Assembly: GCA_036274615.1 (NCBI GenBank)
Contig: DASUFK010000017.1
Location: forward strand, 1-20,497
Source of the DNA: FEN-1219 sp036274615
Lineage (GTDB): Bacteria; Pseudomonadota; Gammaproteobacteria; Steroidobacterales; Rariloculaceae
Reading direction: 5' to 3'
DNA: 20,497 nt
Of this stretch, positions 1 through 7,939 are shown one piece after another; the stretch's first letter is position 1; each line of letters opens with the position of its first letter. The translations under genes and the position numbers were made by a program. The notes beneath the pieces were generated by a model, which made no database searches, was not told where the DNA came from, and saw only the letters and a program-made list of their open reading frames with translations.

Positions 1-1152
1 GCCGAGCGGGCGAGCCGCGTGAAGGACGAGTTCGTGGCGATGGTCTCGCACGAGCTGCGCACGCCGCTCAACGCGATCCTCGGTTGGGCGCACTTGATGG
101 CCCAGAACCGCGACGACGGCGAGGTCGTGGCGCGCGGCCTCGACGTGATCTTCCGCAACACGCGTGTGCAGGCTCAGCTGATCTCGGACCTGCTCGACAT
201 GAGCCGCATCGTCTCGGGCAAGCTGCGGCTCACGATCGAGAAGGTGGACATGAAGGCGCTCGTCGAAGCGGCGATCGAGGCGGTGCAGCAAGCGGCCGAT
301 GCCAAGCGCATCCTGATCCGCCGGCGGATCGCCGCCACCGACGCGATCGCCGGTGACCCCGCGCGGCTACAGCAGGTCATCTGGAACCTGTTGTGGAACG
401 CGCTCAAGTTCACGCCGGAGGGCGGCGAAGTGCTCGTCGAGCTCAAGGAAACGGGCTTCGACGTCGAGCTCGTGGTGGCCGACACCGGCGTGGGCATTCG
501 CGCCGACTTTCTGCCGCACATCTTCGAGAGGTTCAAGCAAGGCAATCCCTCGATCACCCGCCGCTTCGGCGGTTTGGGCCTCGGCCTCGCGATCGCGAAG
601 CACTTGGTCGACCTGCACGGCGGCACGATCAGCGCCGACAGTGAAGGCGAGGGTAAAGGCGCGCGCTTCGTGATGTCGTTGCCGACGGGCTCGGCCGCGG
701 TAGGCGACGCGATCAAGCCGGCCGAGGCCGCGGCGCGGGACGGTGCGGAGCCCGACGCGCTGCATGGTGTGCGGGCGCTCGTCGTGGAGGACGAAAAGGA
801 CACGCTCGATTTCCTCGAGAAGCTGCTCGTGTCGCGCGGCGCCGAGGTCGTGCTTGCGACGTCGGCAGCCGAAGCGCTCGCGCTGCTGCCGTCGGCGCGC
901 GTGAATTTCCTCGTCAGCGACATCGGCTTGCCGGAAGTGGACGGCTACGAGCTGCTGCGCACGATCCGGCAGATGGACGCGAGCGCTTCGGGCGGGATCC
1001 CGGCCGTCGCGCTCACGGCTTACGCGCGCGCCGACGACCGCATGCTGGCATTCCGCGCCGGCTATCAGGCGCACCTCGCGAAGCCCGTGGAGCCGGGCGA
1101 GCTGGTGGCAACGATCGCCGACCTCGCGCGCCTCGCCGGCGCCCACCGCTGA
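1..1152 (+). CDS. Hybrid sensor histidine kinase, C-terminal part (5' end outside window)
   Basis: The reading frame is open from base 1 and ends with TGA at 1150-1152, so the N-terminal sensor region lies to the left of the window. Visible domains in order: a HisKA dimerisation helix with the phospho-accepting His at 49-51 in VSHELRTPLN; an HATPase_c domain with an N-box (LLWNALKFTP), DTGVGI and the GLGLGLAIAKHLVDLHGG lid region; then a receiver domain from about 765 with acidic pair VVEDEKD, phospho-acceptor Asp at 919-921 (SDIGLP) and the conserved Lys in AKPVEP. This is the usual layout of a bacterial hybrid kinase that autophosphorylates and passes phosphate to its own receiver, then to an Hpt partner or another regulator. 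The input signal cannot be inferred. It converges on a second hybrid kinase at 1249-3399. The kinase assignment is secure; the biological role is unknown. Confidence 0.93.
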   Translation, partial: AERASRVKDEFVAMVSHELRTPLNAILGWAHLMAQNRDDGEVVARGLDVIFRNTRVQAQLISDLLDMSRIVSGKLRLTIEKVDMKALVEAAIEAVQQAADAKRILIRRRIAATDAIAGDPARLQQVIWNLLWNALKFTPEGGEVLVELKETGFDVELVVADTGVGIRADFLPHIFERFKQGNPSITRRFGGLGLGLAIAKHLVDLHGGTISADSEGEGKGARFVMSLPTGSAAVGDAIKPAEAAARDGAEPDALHGVRALVVEDEKDTLDFLEKLLVSRGAEVVLATSAAEALALLPSARVNFLVSDIGLPEVDGYELLRTIRQMDASASGGIPAVALTAYARADDRMLAFRAGYQAHLAKPVEPGELVATIADLARLAGAHR

Positions 1153-1157
1153 CCGCG

Positions 1158-1241
1158 AAAAATAGGGACATGTTACTTTTTCGAGTGGACGTTCCCCGGA
1201 AATCCGGCGGCTCTTCGAAAAAGTAACATGTCCCTATTTTT
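1158..1241. repeat. Long inverted repeat R1 between convergent stop codons
   Basis: Arms at 1158-1184 and 1215-1241 are perfect 27-base reverse complements separated by 30 bases. The arm core is GGGACATGTTACTTTTTCG. The loop holds a small inner hairpin (CCGGA-AA-TCCGG). The element starts 5 bases after the stop of the left kinase and ends 7 bases before the stop of the right kinase. Transcribed from either strand it would form a long hairpin ending in a run of U, so it could act as a two-way terminator. Related elements lie at 7168-7269 and 11347-11435. I recall such sequences as REP-like repeats mobilised by RAYT (Y1 tyrosine) transposases, but no such gene is in the window. Confidence 0.9.
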
Positions 1242-1248
1242 TGCGCGC

Positions 1249-3399
1249 TCAGTGGAGGGTGGTGCGCGCGATCTGCGCGCAGAGCGCGAGCGCGGCGTCG
1301 GGCTCGATCGGTTTCACCCAATGGTCGTCGAAGCCGGCCGCTATCGCGCGATCACGGTCGTTGTCCTGGCCCCAACCCGTGACGGCCACGAGCTTGGTGG
1401 CGCGGCCCCAGGTTTCCGCTCGCACGCGGCGCGCGACTTCGTAGCCGTTGAGCTTCGGCATGCCGATGTCGAGCAGCGCGAGCGCGGGACGGTGCCGCTC
1501 GAGCGCCTCGAGCGCGTCTTCGCCGTCGTGCGTGACCTCCACTCGATGGCCGTACAGCTGGAGCAGCGCTGCGAGGCTCTTGGCGGCGTCGCGGTTGTCA
1601 TCGGCAACCACGATTCGCAAACCCGACGCCGCGCGCGCCGCCGACGCCCGCGCCGTGGGCGGCGACTCGACGCGTGCGCCCGCCCGCGCGAGCGGCAGCC
1701 GGACCGTGAGCTCGGTGCCCTGGCCCACGCCGGCGCTTTGCGCCTCGATACTGCCGCCGTGCAGCTGCACGAGGCCCTTCGCGAGCGCCAGGCCAATGCC
1801 GAGCCCGCCCTCGGTGCGCTCCAGCGGCGGCGCAATCTGCACGAACATCTCGAAGATCCGCGCGAGCGACTCCGTCGTGAGGCCGACGCCGTTGTCCGCC
1901 ACGCGCACCACCACCTCGGCGCCGTCGCGTCGCGCGACGAGCCGGATGTTGCCGCCCGGCTCCGTGTACTTGGCGGCGTTCGTGAGCAGGTTGCCCAGGA
2001 CCTGCGCGATCCGCAGCGGATCGGCGTCGAGCGTGAGCGGCTCGGCGGGCAGGTCCACGTGGAGCGCGTGGCGCCGCGCGTCGATCAGCGGCCGCGCCAT
2101 CTCGATCGCGCCCTCCACGATCGACGAGAGGTCCACGCGCGACCTGCGCACCTCGAGCGTCCCGCGAGTGATTCGCGAGACGTCGAGGAGATCGTCGAGC
2201 AGCCGGGCCATGTGCCCCACCTGCCGGTCGATGACGTCGTGGCTCCAGCGCACCTGCGCCTCGCTGGCGCCGGCCGTACGGGCGATCACCGCCGCCTGCC
2301 GGATCGGCGCAAGCGGATTGCGGAGCTCGTGCGCGAGCACGGCCAGAAACTCGTCTTTGCGCCGGTCCGCCTCCCGCAGCGCGCGCTCCGCCGCGCGCGC
2401 GCTCGTGGCGTCGCGGAACACGAGCACGACGCCGAGCGTGGGGCCGCCCGGGTCGACGATCGGCGCGGCGCTGTCCTCGATCGGCGTCTCGGTACCGTCG
2501 CGGCGCAGCAGCAGCGTGTGATTCGCGAGGCCCACGATCTCGCCCTCGCGCAGCACTTTGGCCACGGGGCTCTCGACGGTGGCGCGAGTCTGCTCGTTGA
2601 CGATCCGGAAGACCTCGTCCAAGTGCTTGCCCTGCGCGCTCCTGGCCGGCCAACCGGTGAGCTGCTCCGCGACGGGGTTCATCAGGTTCACGAATCCGTC
2701 GTCGTCGGTGGCGACCACCGCGTCGCCGATGCTGTGCAGCGTGGTCGAGAGCCGCTGCTCGCTCTCGCGCAACCGCGCGCCGGCGTGGCGCGTGACGTAG
2801 ACGAGCACGCCCAGAATCAGGATCGCGAGCGCCGTGAGCAGCAGCACGGAGCGGCTCGTCGCGAGCCGCGCGCGGTTCTCCGCCGTCACTTGCGCGGCGA
2901 TTTCGGCTTGCTCCTTCGCTTCCATGGTCTCGATCACCGAGCGGACCGTATCCATGGATTGCTTGCCTTCGCCGGTGCGCACGACGTCGAGCGCCGCTTC
3001 GTGCGAGCCCGCGCGCTCGAGCTCGATGGTGCGCACCATGTCCGCCGTCTTGTTCGCGATTGCCGCCCGGAGCGCCGCGAGCTGCGACTGGGCAGCGGAA
3101 TCGTCTTGCAGCAGCTCGGCCAGGCGGGTGACGCGCCGCTCGAGCTGGGTGAGCGCGGCTTCGTAAGGCTCGAGGTAGTCGGCGCGCTGCGTGAGCAGGA
3201 ATCCGCGCTGCCCGGTCTCGGCGTCGCGTACCACGGACAGCGCCTGCTCGAGCGCGATCGCCGTGTCCTTGCTCTGCACGAGCTCCGTCGTGGCTGCGTC
3301 CCAAACCCTGAGCGCGCGATAAGCGGCGGCGCCCGCGAGCAGCAGCACGATCGCCGAAGCGGCGACCGTGACGACTACGATGGATCGCGCCCTGACCAC
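1249..3399 (-). CDS. Membrane hybrid histidine kinase: CHASE3-PAS-HisKA-HATPase-REC
   Basis: 716 residues from a GTG start, the first start codon after an in-frame stop. Domains in order: a membrane helix at about 7-28; a periplasmic CHASE3-like domain at about 35-178 with the typical RDAETGQRGFLLT segment; a second helix at about 184-203; a PAS domain at about 213-335; HisKA with His357 (LAHELRNPLAP); HATPase_c with Asn474 (NLLTNAAKY), ADNGVGL and GLGIGLALAKGLVQLHGG; and a receiver at about 594-712 with Asp599/Asp600/Asp601-type acidic pocket, phospho-acceptor Asp644 (LLDIGMP) and Lys696. It should be an inner-membrane sensor with an extracytoplasmic input; the ligand is unknown. It starts only 17 bases after the cysK stop on the same strand, so it may be co-transcribed with cysK. 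No clear Shine-Dalgarno precedes the GTG. Stop TGA lies 7 bases from repeat R1. Confidence 0.92.
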   Translation of the reverse strand: MVRARSIVVVTVAASAIVLLLAGAAAYRALRVWDAATTELVQSKDTAIALEQALSVVRDAETGQRGFLLTQRADYLEPYEAALTQLERRVTRLAELLQDDSAAQSQLAALRAAIANKTADMVRTIELERAGSHEAALDVVRTGEGKQSMDTVRSVIETMEAKEQAEIAAQVTAENRARLATSRSVLLLTALAILILGVLVYVTRHAGARLRESEQRLSTTLHSIGDAVVATDDDGFVNLMNPVAEQLTGWPARSAQGKHLDEVFRIVNEQTRATVESPVAKVLREGEIVGLANHTLLLRRDGTETPIEDSAAPIVDPGGPTLGVVLVFRDATSARAAERALREADRRKDEFLAVLAHELRNPLAPIRQAAVIARTAGASEAQVRWSHDVIDRQVGHMARLLDDLLDVSRITRGTLEVRRSRVDLSSIVEGAIEMARPLIDARRHALHVDLPAEPLTLDADPLRIAQVLGNLLTNAAKYTEPGGNIRLVARRDGAEVVVRVADNGVGLTTESLARIFEMFVQIAPPLERTEGGLGIGLALAKGLVQLHGGSIEAQSAGVGQGTELTVRLPLARAGARVESPPTARASAARAASGLRIVVADDNRDAAKSLAALLQLYGHRVEVTHDGEDALEALERHRPALALLDIGMPKLNGYEVARRVRAETWGRATKLVAVTGWGQDNDRDRAIAAGFDDHWVKPIEPDAALALCAQIARTTLH

Positions 3400-3416
3400 G
3401 CGCTTCGAGCGTGGCG

Positions 3417-4382
3417 CTATTTGCTCTTATCGAGGCCCGCGAGCCATTCGTCGTCGGAGCCGGCGTTCAAGTCGTCGAAGAGATAGGTGCCGAGATAGCG
3501 CTCGCCGGTGTCGGGCAGCATCGCGAGCAGCACCGAGCCGGGCTCCGCGCGCTCGGCCGCCTTCACGGCCGCCGCGAGCGTGGCGCCGGCCGAGATGCCG
3601 ACGAAGATGCCTTCCTCGCGGGCGAGGCGGCGAGCCATTTGCTTGCCTTCCTCGTCGGTGACGGGCAGCAGCTGGTCGAACACCTTCGGGTTCAGCACGT
3701 CCGGCAGGAAGTCGGGCGTCCAGCCCTGGATCTTGTGCGGAGCCCACTCCTTGCCGCCGAGCAGCGATGCTCCGGCGGGCTCCGTGGCGATGATCTTCAC
3801 CTCGGGCCGCGCGAGCTTGATCATCTCGCCGGCGCCGGTGAGCGTGCCGCCGGTGCCCCAGCCCGTGACCCAGAAGTCGAGGCGGCGGCCCGCGAAGTCC
3901 TTCAGGATCTCGGGGCCCGTGGTCTGGCGATGGAACGCGGGATTCGCGGGATTCTGGAACTGCCGCGCGAGGAACCAGCCGTGCTTCTCCGCGAGAGCCG
4001 CCGCGAGCCGCACCATGCCGGTGCCGCGCTCCGCCGCTGGCGTGAGGATCACCTTGGCGCCGAGCGCGCGCATGATCTTGCGCCGCTCCACGGAGAACGT
4101 CTCGGCCATCGTGGCCACGAACGGATAGCCCTTGGCGGCGCAGACCATCGCGAGCGCGATGCCGGTGTTGCCCGACGTGGCCTCCACCACCGTCTGCCCC
4201 GGCTTGATCGCTCCGCGCCGCTCGGCGTCGTCGATGATCGCGAGCGCGAGCCGGTCCTTCACCGAGCTCATCGGGTTGAACGCCTCGATCTTCACGTAGA
4301 CCGTGACGTGCTTCGGCGCGATCCGGTGCAGCTTCACGACCGGGGTATTGCCGATAGTGTCGAGGATGCTCTCGTAGATCAT
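3417..4382 (-). CDS. cysK: Cysteine synthase (O-acetylserine sulfhydrylase), CysK type
   Basis: 321 residues, fold-type II PLP enzyme, the usual length. It makes L-cysteine from O-acetyl-L-serine and sulfide in the cytoplasm, the last step of sulfur assimilation. Visible signatures: MSSVKDR with the PLP Schiff-base Lys42; the TSGNTGI substrate loop at 69-75; QFQNPANPAFH and TTGPEI; the phosphate-binding GTGGT at 176-180; ISAGAT at 263-268; and PDTGERYL near the C-terminus. The ERRKIMRALGA and NPANP segments favour CysK over CysM, though the two are close and activity with thiosulfate cannot be excluded. The ATG at 4382 is preceded by an AAAGGCGG stretch that can serve as ribosome-binding site. 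It lies 63 bases downstream of cysG on the same strand, and a hybrid kinase follows 17 bases after its stop. Confidence 0.93.
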   Translation of the reverse strand: MIYESILDTIGNTPVVKLHRIAPKHVTVYVKIEAFNPMSSVKDRLALAIIDDAERRGAIKPGQTVVEATSGNTGIALAMVCAAKGYPFVATMAETFSVERRKIMRALGAKVILTPAAERGTGMVRLAAALAEKHGWFLARQFQNPANPAFHRQTTGPEILKDFAGRRLDFWVTGWGTGGTLTGAGEMIKLARPEVKIIATEPAGASLLGGKEWAPHKIQGWTPDFLPDVLNPKVFDQLLPVTDEEGKQMARRLAREEGIFVGISAGATLAAAVKAAERAEPGSVLLAMLPDTGERYLGTYLFDDLNAGSDDEWLAGLDKSK

Positions 4383-4445
4383 GGGGGTCCGCCTTTGATC
4401 GCTTCGACCGTTGTGTGGTTTTCGATCGGCGCGGCGCCGATGGGT

Positions 4446-5903
4446 TCAGTAGCTTACACGAGCGCGTGTGCCCGCCGGCTCCGTGCCGAACACTTCGACC
4501 TTGCTCGGCTCGAACCACGCGTAGCGCTCGGCGAAGCGGGTGGTCTCGCCGACGATCAGCAGCGCGGGCGGCCGGATCTCGAGCGCGGCCTGCGCCTCGC
4601 CGAGCGCCCGCAGCGCGGTGCGCACGACGCGCTGGTTGCGCGTGGTGCCGCTCTCGACCACGGCCACGGGGGTCTCGGGGTCGTGCCCGTGGGCGATCAG
4701 CGCGGCGGCGATCTCTGCGTATTGCGCCACGCCCATGTAGAGCGCGAGCGTTTGCCCGGGCCGGAACTCCGCGAGCACGGCGCCCCGCTCGTTTTGGGTG
4801 TGACCGGTGGTGAGGAGCACGGCCTGCGCCACGCCGCGCAGCGTGAGCGGGATGCCGGCGTATGCGGCGCAGCCTTCGGCGGCCGAGATTCCCGGCACCA
4901 CTTGGAAGCGCAGGCCGGCGGCCACGAGCGCCTCGATCTCCTCGCCGCCGCGGCCGAATACGAGCGGGTCGCCGCCCTTCAAGCGGCACACGCGCTTGCC
5001 CGACTGCACGAGCCGCACGAGCAGGCGGTTGAGCTGCTTCTGCGTGATCGACGGCCGCCGCGGCGTCTTGCCCACCGAGATCAGCTCGGCGTCGCGGCGC
5101 GCATAGCGCAGCAGCTCGGGCGCCACGAGCCGGTCGTAGAGCACCACGTCGGCGCTCGCGAGCAGCTGCCGGCCGCGGATCGTGATCAGGTCGGGGCTGC
5201 CCGGTCCCGCGCCCACGAGGTAGGCCTCGCCGCGGAGCGCGCCGGCCGCGCCCCCGTCGGTCTCGGATCGCCAATCCGCGAGCGTCTTGCCGAGCGCCTC
5301 ATCGGCGGCGGCGTCGCGGCCGGCGAAGGCGTGCTCCGCCACCGTACCCTCGATCACCCGCTCCCAGAACTGGCGCCGCTCGGCCGCGTCCGGCAGCGAG
5401 GTGCGCACGCGCTCGCGCCAGCTCCCGGCCAGCTCGGCGAGCGCGCCGAGCCGCGCGGGCAGCAGCGTCTCGATCAGGCCCTTGACCCAGCGGGCCAGCG
5501 TCGGCGACAGGCCGCTGCTGCCGATCGCGATCGTCACCGGCGAGCGATCGACGATCGCCGGCATCACGAACGAGCAGAGGCTCGGATCGTCGACGACGTT
5601 GCAGAACCGTTTGGCCGCGGCGGCGTCGGCCGCGACGCGCGCGTTCGCCGCGCGATCGTCGGTGGCCGCGACCACGAGCCAGTAGCCCTGGAGGGACTGC
5701 GACTCGTAGCGCGCGGCGAAGTGCTCGATCGCGCCATCCCCCGCCAAGGCCCCGAGCGTTTCGCTTTCGAGCGAGGGCGCGATCACCGTGACTTCGGCGC
5801 CCGCTTCACGCAGCAGCGCAACGCGCCGCTCGGCGAGGGCGCCGCCGCCGACGACGAGGCAGCGCTTGCGTTCAAGATCGGTGAAGACGGGGAGGTGACG
5901 CAT
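4446..5903 (-). CDS. cysG: Siroheme synthase, trifunctional CysG
   Basis: 485 residues. CysG turns uroporphyrinogen III into siroheme, the cofactor of sulfite reductase. The N-terminal half (about 1-150) is the precorrin-2 dehydrogenase/ferrochelatase module: Rossmann motif LVVGGGALAERR at 16-27, NVVDD with the likely catalytic Asp105, FVMPAIVDRSP, and a Ser129 matching the phosphoserine of enteric CysG. The C-terminal half (about 225-460) is the SAM uroporphyrinogen methyltransferase: LVGAGPGSPDL, YDRLV, RLKGGDPLVFGRGGEE, VVPGISAAEG and YAGIPLTLRG. The methyltransferase loop after VGK reads TPRRPSITQ rather than the commoner RAGxHxxPQ. I place the start at ATG 5903 because MRHLPVF matches family N-termini; a GTG at 5960 would add 19 residues without family support. 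A dyad at 5975-5995 lies upstream, and cysB is divergent. Uroporphyrinogen III is also the substrate of HemE in the operon to the right. Confidence 0.95.
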   Translation of the reverse strand: MRHLPVFTDLERKRCLVVGGGALAERRVALLREAGAEVTVIAPSLESETLGALAGDGAIEHFAARYESQSLQGYWLVVAATDDRAANARVAADAAAAKRFCNVVDDPSLCSFVMPAIVDRSPVTIAIGSSGLSPTLARWVKGLIETLLPARLGALAELAGSWRERVRTSLPDAAERRQFWERVIEGTVAEHAFAGRDAAADEALGKTLADWRSETDGGAAGALRGEAYLVGAGPGSPDLITIRGRQLLASADVVLYDRLVAPELLRYARRDAELISVGKTPRRPSITQKQLNRLLVRLVQSGKRVCRLKGGDPLVFGRGGEEIEALVAAGLRFQVVPGISAAEGCAAYAGIPLTLRGVAQAVLLTTGHTQNERGAVLAEFRPGQTLALYMGVAQYAEIAAALIAHGHDPETPVAVVESGTTRNQRVVRTALRALGEAQAALEIRPPALLIVGETTRFAERYAWFEPSKVEVFGTEPAGTRARVSY

Positions 5904-5974
5904 GCAAGTAACGGCTTGTTTCGCGGCACGATACCGCGTGGCTCCGAAGCGGAACAACACGTTGTCGTTCTGCG

Positions 5975-5995
5975 GTTATAGCGCGCTGCTATAAC
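5975..5995. promoter_or_regulatory. Perfect inverted repeat upstream of cysG, candidate CysB/LysR-type operator
   Basis: GTTATAGC at 5975-5982 and GCTATAAC at 5988-5995 are exact reverse complements separated by five bases. The dyad sits 72 bases upstream of the cysG ATG, in the cysG-cysB intergenic region. No good -35 hexamer accompanies it on the minus strand, which would fit an activator-dependent promoter with TATAAC as -10. AT-rich TTATA/TATAA dyads are plausible LysR-family sites. The link to CysB is inferred from position only. Confidence 0.5.
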
Positions 5996-6076
5996 TTTGG
6001 GGCGGGGTTTCGGGATGGCGTCGGCGCTCCGGTTCCGCGTGCGAGAAAAGCCCGGAAAATCATGCGCCGCGCCGGG

Positions 6077-6106
6077 TTGACACCCTCATCTAACCAATGG
6101 TTATAT
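6077..6106 (+). promoter_or_regulatory. Predicted sigma-70 promoter of cysB with overlapping palindrome
   Basis: A consensus -35 TTGACA at 6077-6082 is followed after 18 bases by a -10-like TTATAT at 6101-6106, about 70 bases before the cysB GTG. The spacer and -10 carry a palindrome TAACCA-A-TGGTTA at 6091-6103. A repressor bound there would block polymerase, which suits the self-repression known for CysB in enteric bacteria. The -35 match is strong and the -10 only fair; the operator role is inference. Confidence 0.6.
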
Positions 6107-6173
6107 ACCTCGGCAGCCGCCGACTCGACCGAGGACGCGGCTTTTTCATCCCCGTTGAAGGCCCAAACCGCCG

Positions 6174-7178
6174 GTGACGTTAAAACAGCTCAAGTATCTC
6201 GTCGGCATCGCGGACAGCGGGCTGAACATCACGTCGGCGGCCGAGCGCCTGTTCACGAGCCAGCCCGGCATCAGCAAACAGCTCAAACAGCTCGAGGCCG
6301 AGCTCGGCGTGCAGCTGTTCACCCGCAAGGGCAAGAGCCTGGCGTCGATCACGCCCGCCGGCCGCGAGGTGATCGCCCGGGCGCGCAAGATCCTGCGCGA
6401 GGTGGGCAATATCACGAGCCTCGCGAGCGACCTCACGGCGGAGCTCGACGGTACGCTGTCGATCGCCACCACGCACACGCAAGCGCGCTACGTGCTGCCG
6501 GAGGTCATCAAGGCGTTCCGGGAGCGCTACCCGCGCGTCGATCTCGAGCTCCACCAGGGCACGTCGGAGCAGATCGCGGAGCTCGTGAGCACCAATAAGG
6601 TGGACTTCGCGATCGCCACGGGCTCGCAGGACCTGTTCTCGCACCTCACGCTCATGCCGATCTACACCTGGCACCGGATCGTGCTCGTGCCGAAGCAGCA
6701 TCCGCTCGCCAAGCAGCCGAAGCCGATCGACCTGCAGGCGCTCGCCGACTATCCGCTCGTGACCTACGTGTTCAGCGGCACGGGCGAGTCGTCGTTCAAG
6801 CGCGCGTTTCGCGAGCACGGGCTCGAGCCGCGCGTCGTGTTTACGGCCCGCGACGCCGACATCATCAAGACCTACGTGCGCATGGGGATGGGCGTGGGCG
6901 TGATCGCGTCCATGGCGTTCGAGTGCACCGACCGCGAGGACCTGGTGGCGATCGACGCGAGCGAGCTGTTCCCGCAGGTCACCACCTGGCTCGGCTTCCC
7001 GCGCGATATGGTGCTGCGCGGCTACATGGTGGACTTCATCCACCTGTTCGCGCCGCAATACCCGCCGCGGCTGATCCGTGACGCGGCGCGCGCACAATCC
7101 CAGGAAGAAGTGGACGACCTCGTGAAGACGATCGCGCTCCCCCTCAAAGCCGGCTGCGACCAGGACGCCGGAAAATAG
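6174..7178 (+). CDS. cysB: LysR-type transcriptional regulator CysB
   Basis: 334 residues from a GTG start, with GAAGG 12 bases upstream as a weak ribosome-binding site; this start gives the standard CysB N-terminus (TLKQLKYLVGIADSGLN). A winged helix-turn-helix occupies about 1-60 (ITSAAERLFTSQPGISKQLK), followed by the linker helix and a periplasmic-binding-protein-like effector domain from about 90 to 300 with the TTHTQARYVLP segment that lines the ligand pocket in CysB. CysB activates sulfate transport, reduction and cysteine synthesis genes when N-acetylserine or O-acetylserine signals sulfur shortage. Its neighbours cysG, cysK and cysH are its expected targets. The last two codons and the TAG stop lie within the left arm of inverted repeat R2, so the native 3' end may have been replaced when that element arrived. 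Confidence 0.94.
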   Translation: MTLKQLKYLVGIADSGLNITSAAERLFTSQPGISKQLKQLEAELGVQLFTRKGKSLASITPAGREVIARARKILREVGNITSLASDLTAELDGTLSIATTHTQARYVLPEVIKAFRERYPRVDLELHQGTSEQIAELVSTNKVDFAIATGSQDLFSHLTLMPIYTWHRIVLVPKQHPLAKQPKPIDLQALADYPLVTYVFSGTGESSFKRAFREHGLEPRVVFTARDADIIKTYVRMGMGVGVIASMAFECTDREDLVAIDASELFPQVTTWLGFPRDMVLRGYMVDFIHLFAPQYPPRLIRDAARAQSQEEVDDLVKTIALPLKAGCDQDAGK

Positions 7179-7269
7179 GGACAGGTTACTTTTTCGGCGC
7201 GACCGATCCGCACTCCAGCCTGCGACACCGTCGATCGCGCCGAAAAAGTAACCTGTCCCCATTTTCCGG
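7168..7269. repeat. Long inverted repeat R2 overlapping the cysB stop
   Basis: Arms at 7168-7202 and 7235-7269 pair over 35 positions with one mismatch, around a 32-base loop. The core GGGACAGGTTACTTTTTCG differs from R1 by one base and equals R3. The loop is unlike the loops of R1 and R3, so only the arms are conserved. The cysB stop TAG (7176-7178) is inside the left arm. The element lies between the convergent 3' ends of cysB and the GNAT gene (stop at 7297-7299), where a two-way terminator would be useful. Confidence 0.9.
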
Positions 7270-7296
7270 CCTGCGCGTCGCTCGAAAGCAGCGCGC

Positions 7297-7884
7297 CTAT
7301 CTTCGCGCGAGCTGGAGCTCCAGGTGAGCGCGCACGGCGGGCCACTCGCTCGCGACGATCGAGTACACGCAGGTGTCGCGCAGCGCGCCGTTCGTATAGC
7401 GCGCGTGGCTGCGCAGGATGCCGTCGAGCTTCGCGCCGAGCCGCTCGATCGCGCGGCGGCTCGGGTAGTTGAAGAAGCCGGTTCGATACTCCACCGCGAT
7501 GCAGCCGAGCGTCTCGAACGCGTGCGTCATCAGCATGAGCTTGCACTCGGTGTTGAGCGCGGTGCGCTGCACGCGCTTCGCATACCAGGTGGCGCCGATC
7601 TCGACGCGGCGGTGGTCGGCGTCGATGTTCATGTAGGTGGTCATGCCGCAGCAGCGGCCCGCGGCGTCGAGCACGGCGAACGGCAGCATCGAGCCCTTCG
7701 TCCTGAGGCCGAGGCGCCGGTCGATCTCCGCGGCCATCTCCTCCGGCGCGGCGATCTTGGTGTACCAGAGCTTCCAGAGCTCGCCGTCGCGCACGGCTTC
7801 CACGAGCCCGTCGTGATGGGCGTGCGACAGCGGCTCGAGCGTCGCGTGAGCGCCGCGTAGCGTTACCGGTTCGGGCCAGGACAT
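7297..7884 (-). CDS. GNAT-family N-acetyltransferase (RimJ/RimL-like)
   Basis: 195 residues, acetyl-CoA-dependent acetyltransferase fold of the Acetyltransf_3/RimJ-RimL type. Support: an N-terminal LRGAHATLEPLSHAH segment, the central EIGATWYAKRVQRTALNTE region (strand 4 with the acyl-CoA loop), and the family-typical C-terminal pattern of Asn-Tyr-Pro-Ser-x-x-Ala-Ile-Glu-x-Leu-Gly followed by LRSHARYTNGALRDTCVYSI. The substrate cannot be predicted; close relatives acetylate protein N-termini or small molecules. The start is well supported: GGAGGAA at 7890-7896 lies 5 bases before the ATG. It begins 55 bases after the cysH stop on the same strand and may be co-transcribed, but nothing in the protein ties it to sulfur metabolism. 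It converges with cysB across repeat R2. Confidence 0.88.
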   Translation of the reverse strand: MSWPEPVTLRGAHATLEPLSHAHHDGLVEAVRDGELWKLWYTKIAAPEEMAAEIDRRLGLRTKGSMLPFAVLDAAGRCCGMTTYMNIDADHRRVEIGATWYAKRVQRTALNTECKLMLMTHAFETLGCIAVEYRTGFFNYPSRRAIERLGAKLDGILRSHARYTNGALRDTCVYSIVASEWPAVRAHLELQLARR

Positions 7885-7939
7885 CGGGATTCCTCCATGC
7901 CCGCACCGGGCCGGAGGCTCGAGGGCGGACTAAGGGACG

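Noticed and set aside
1228..3486. Very long open frame on the plus strand opposite the hybrid kinase
   Set aside because: It is antisense to a kinase with every expected motif. Its arginine- and alanine-rich, low-complexity product is the usual mirror of GC-biased third positions.
5904..5960. Alternative cysG start at GTG 5960
   Set aside because: It adds 19 residues without family likeness; the ATG at 5903 gives the standard N-terminus.
3411..5981. Open frame of over 850 codons on the plus strand opposite cysK and cysG
   Set aside because: It spans two convincing minus-strand genes and their intergenic gap, and shows no domain; it is a high-GC mirror frame.
6062..6598. Open frame on the plus strand overlapping the start of cysB in another frame
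   Set aside because: It begins at the cysB -35 region and runs through the cysB coding sequence out of frame with an arginine-rich product; no support as a leader peptide.
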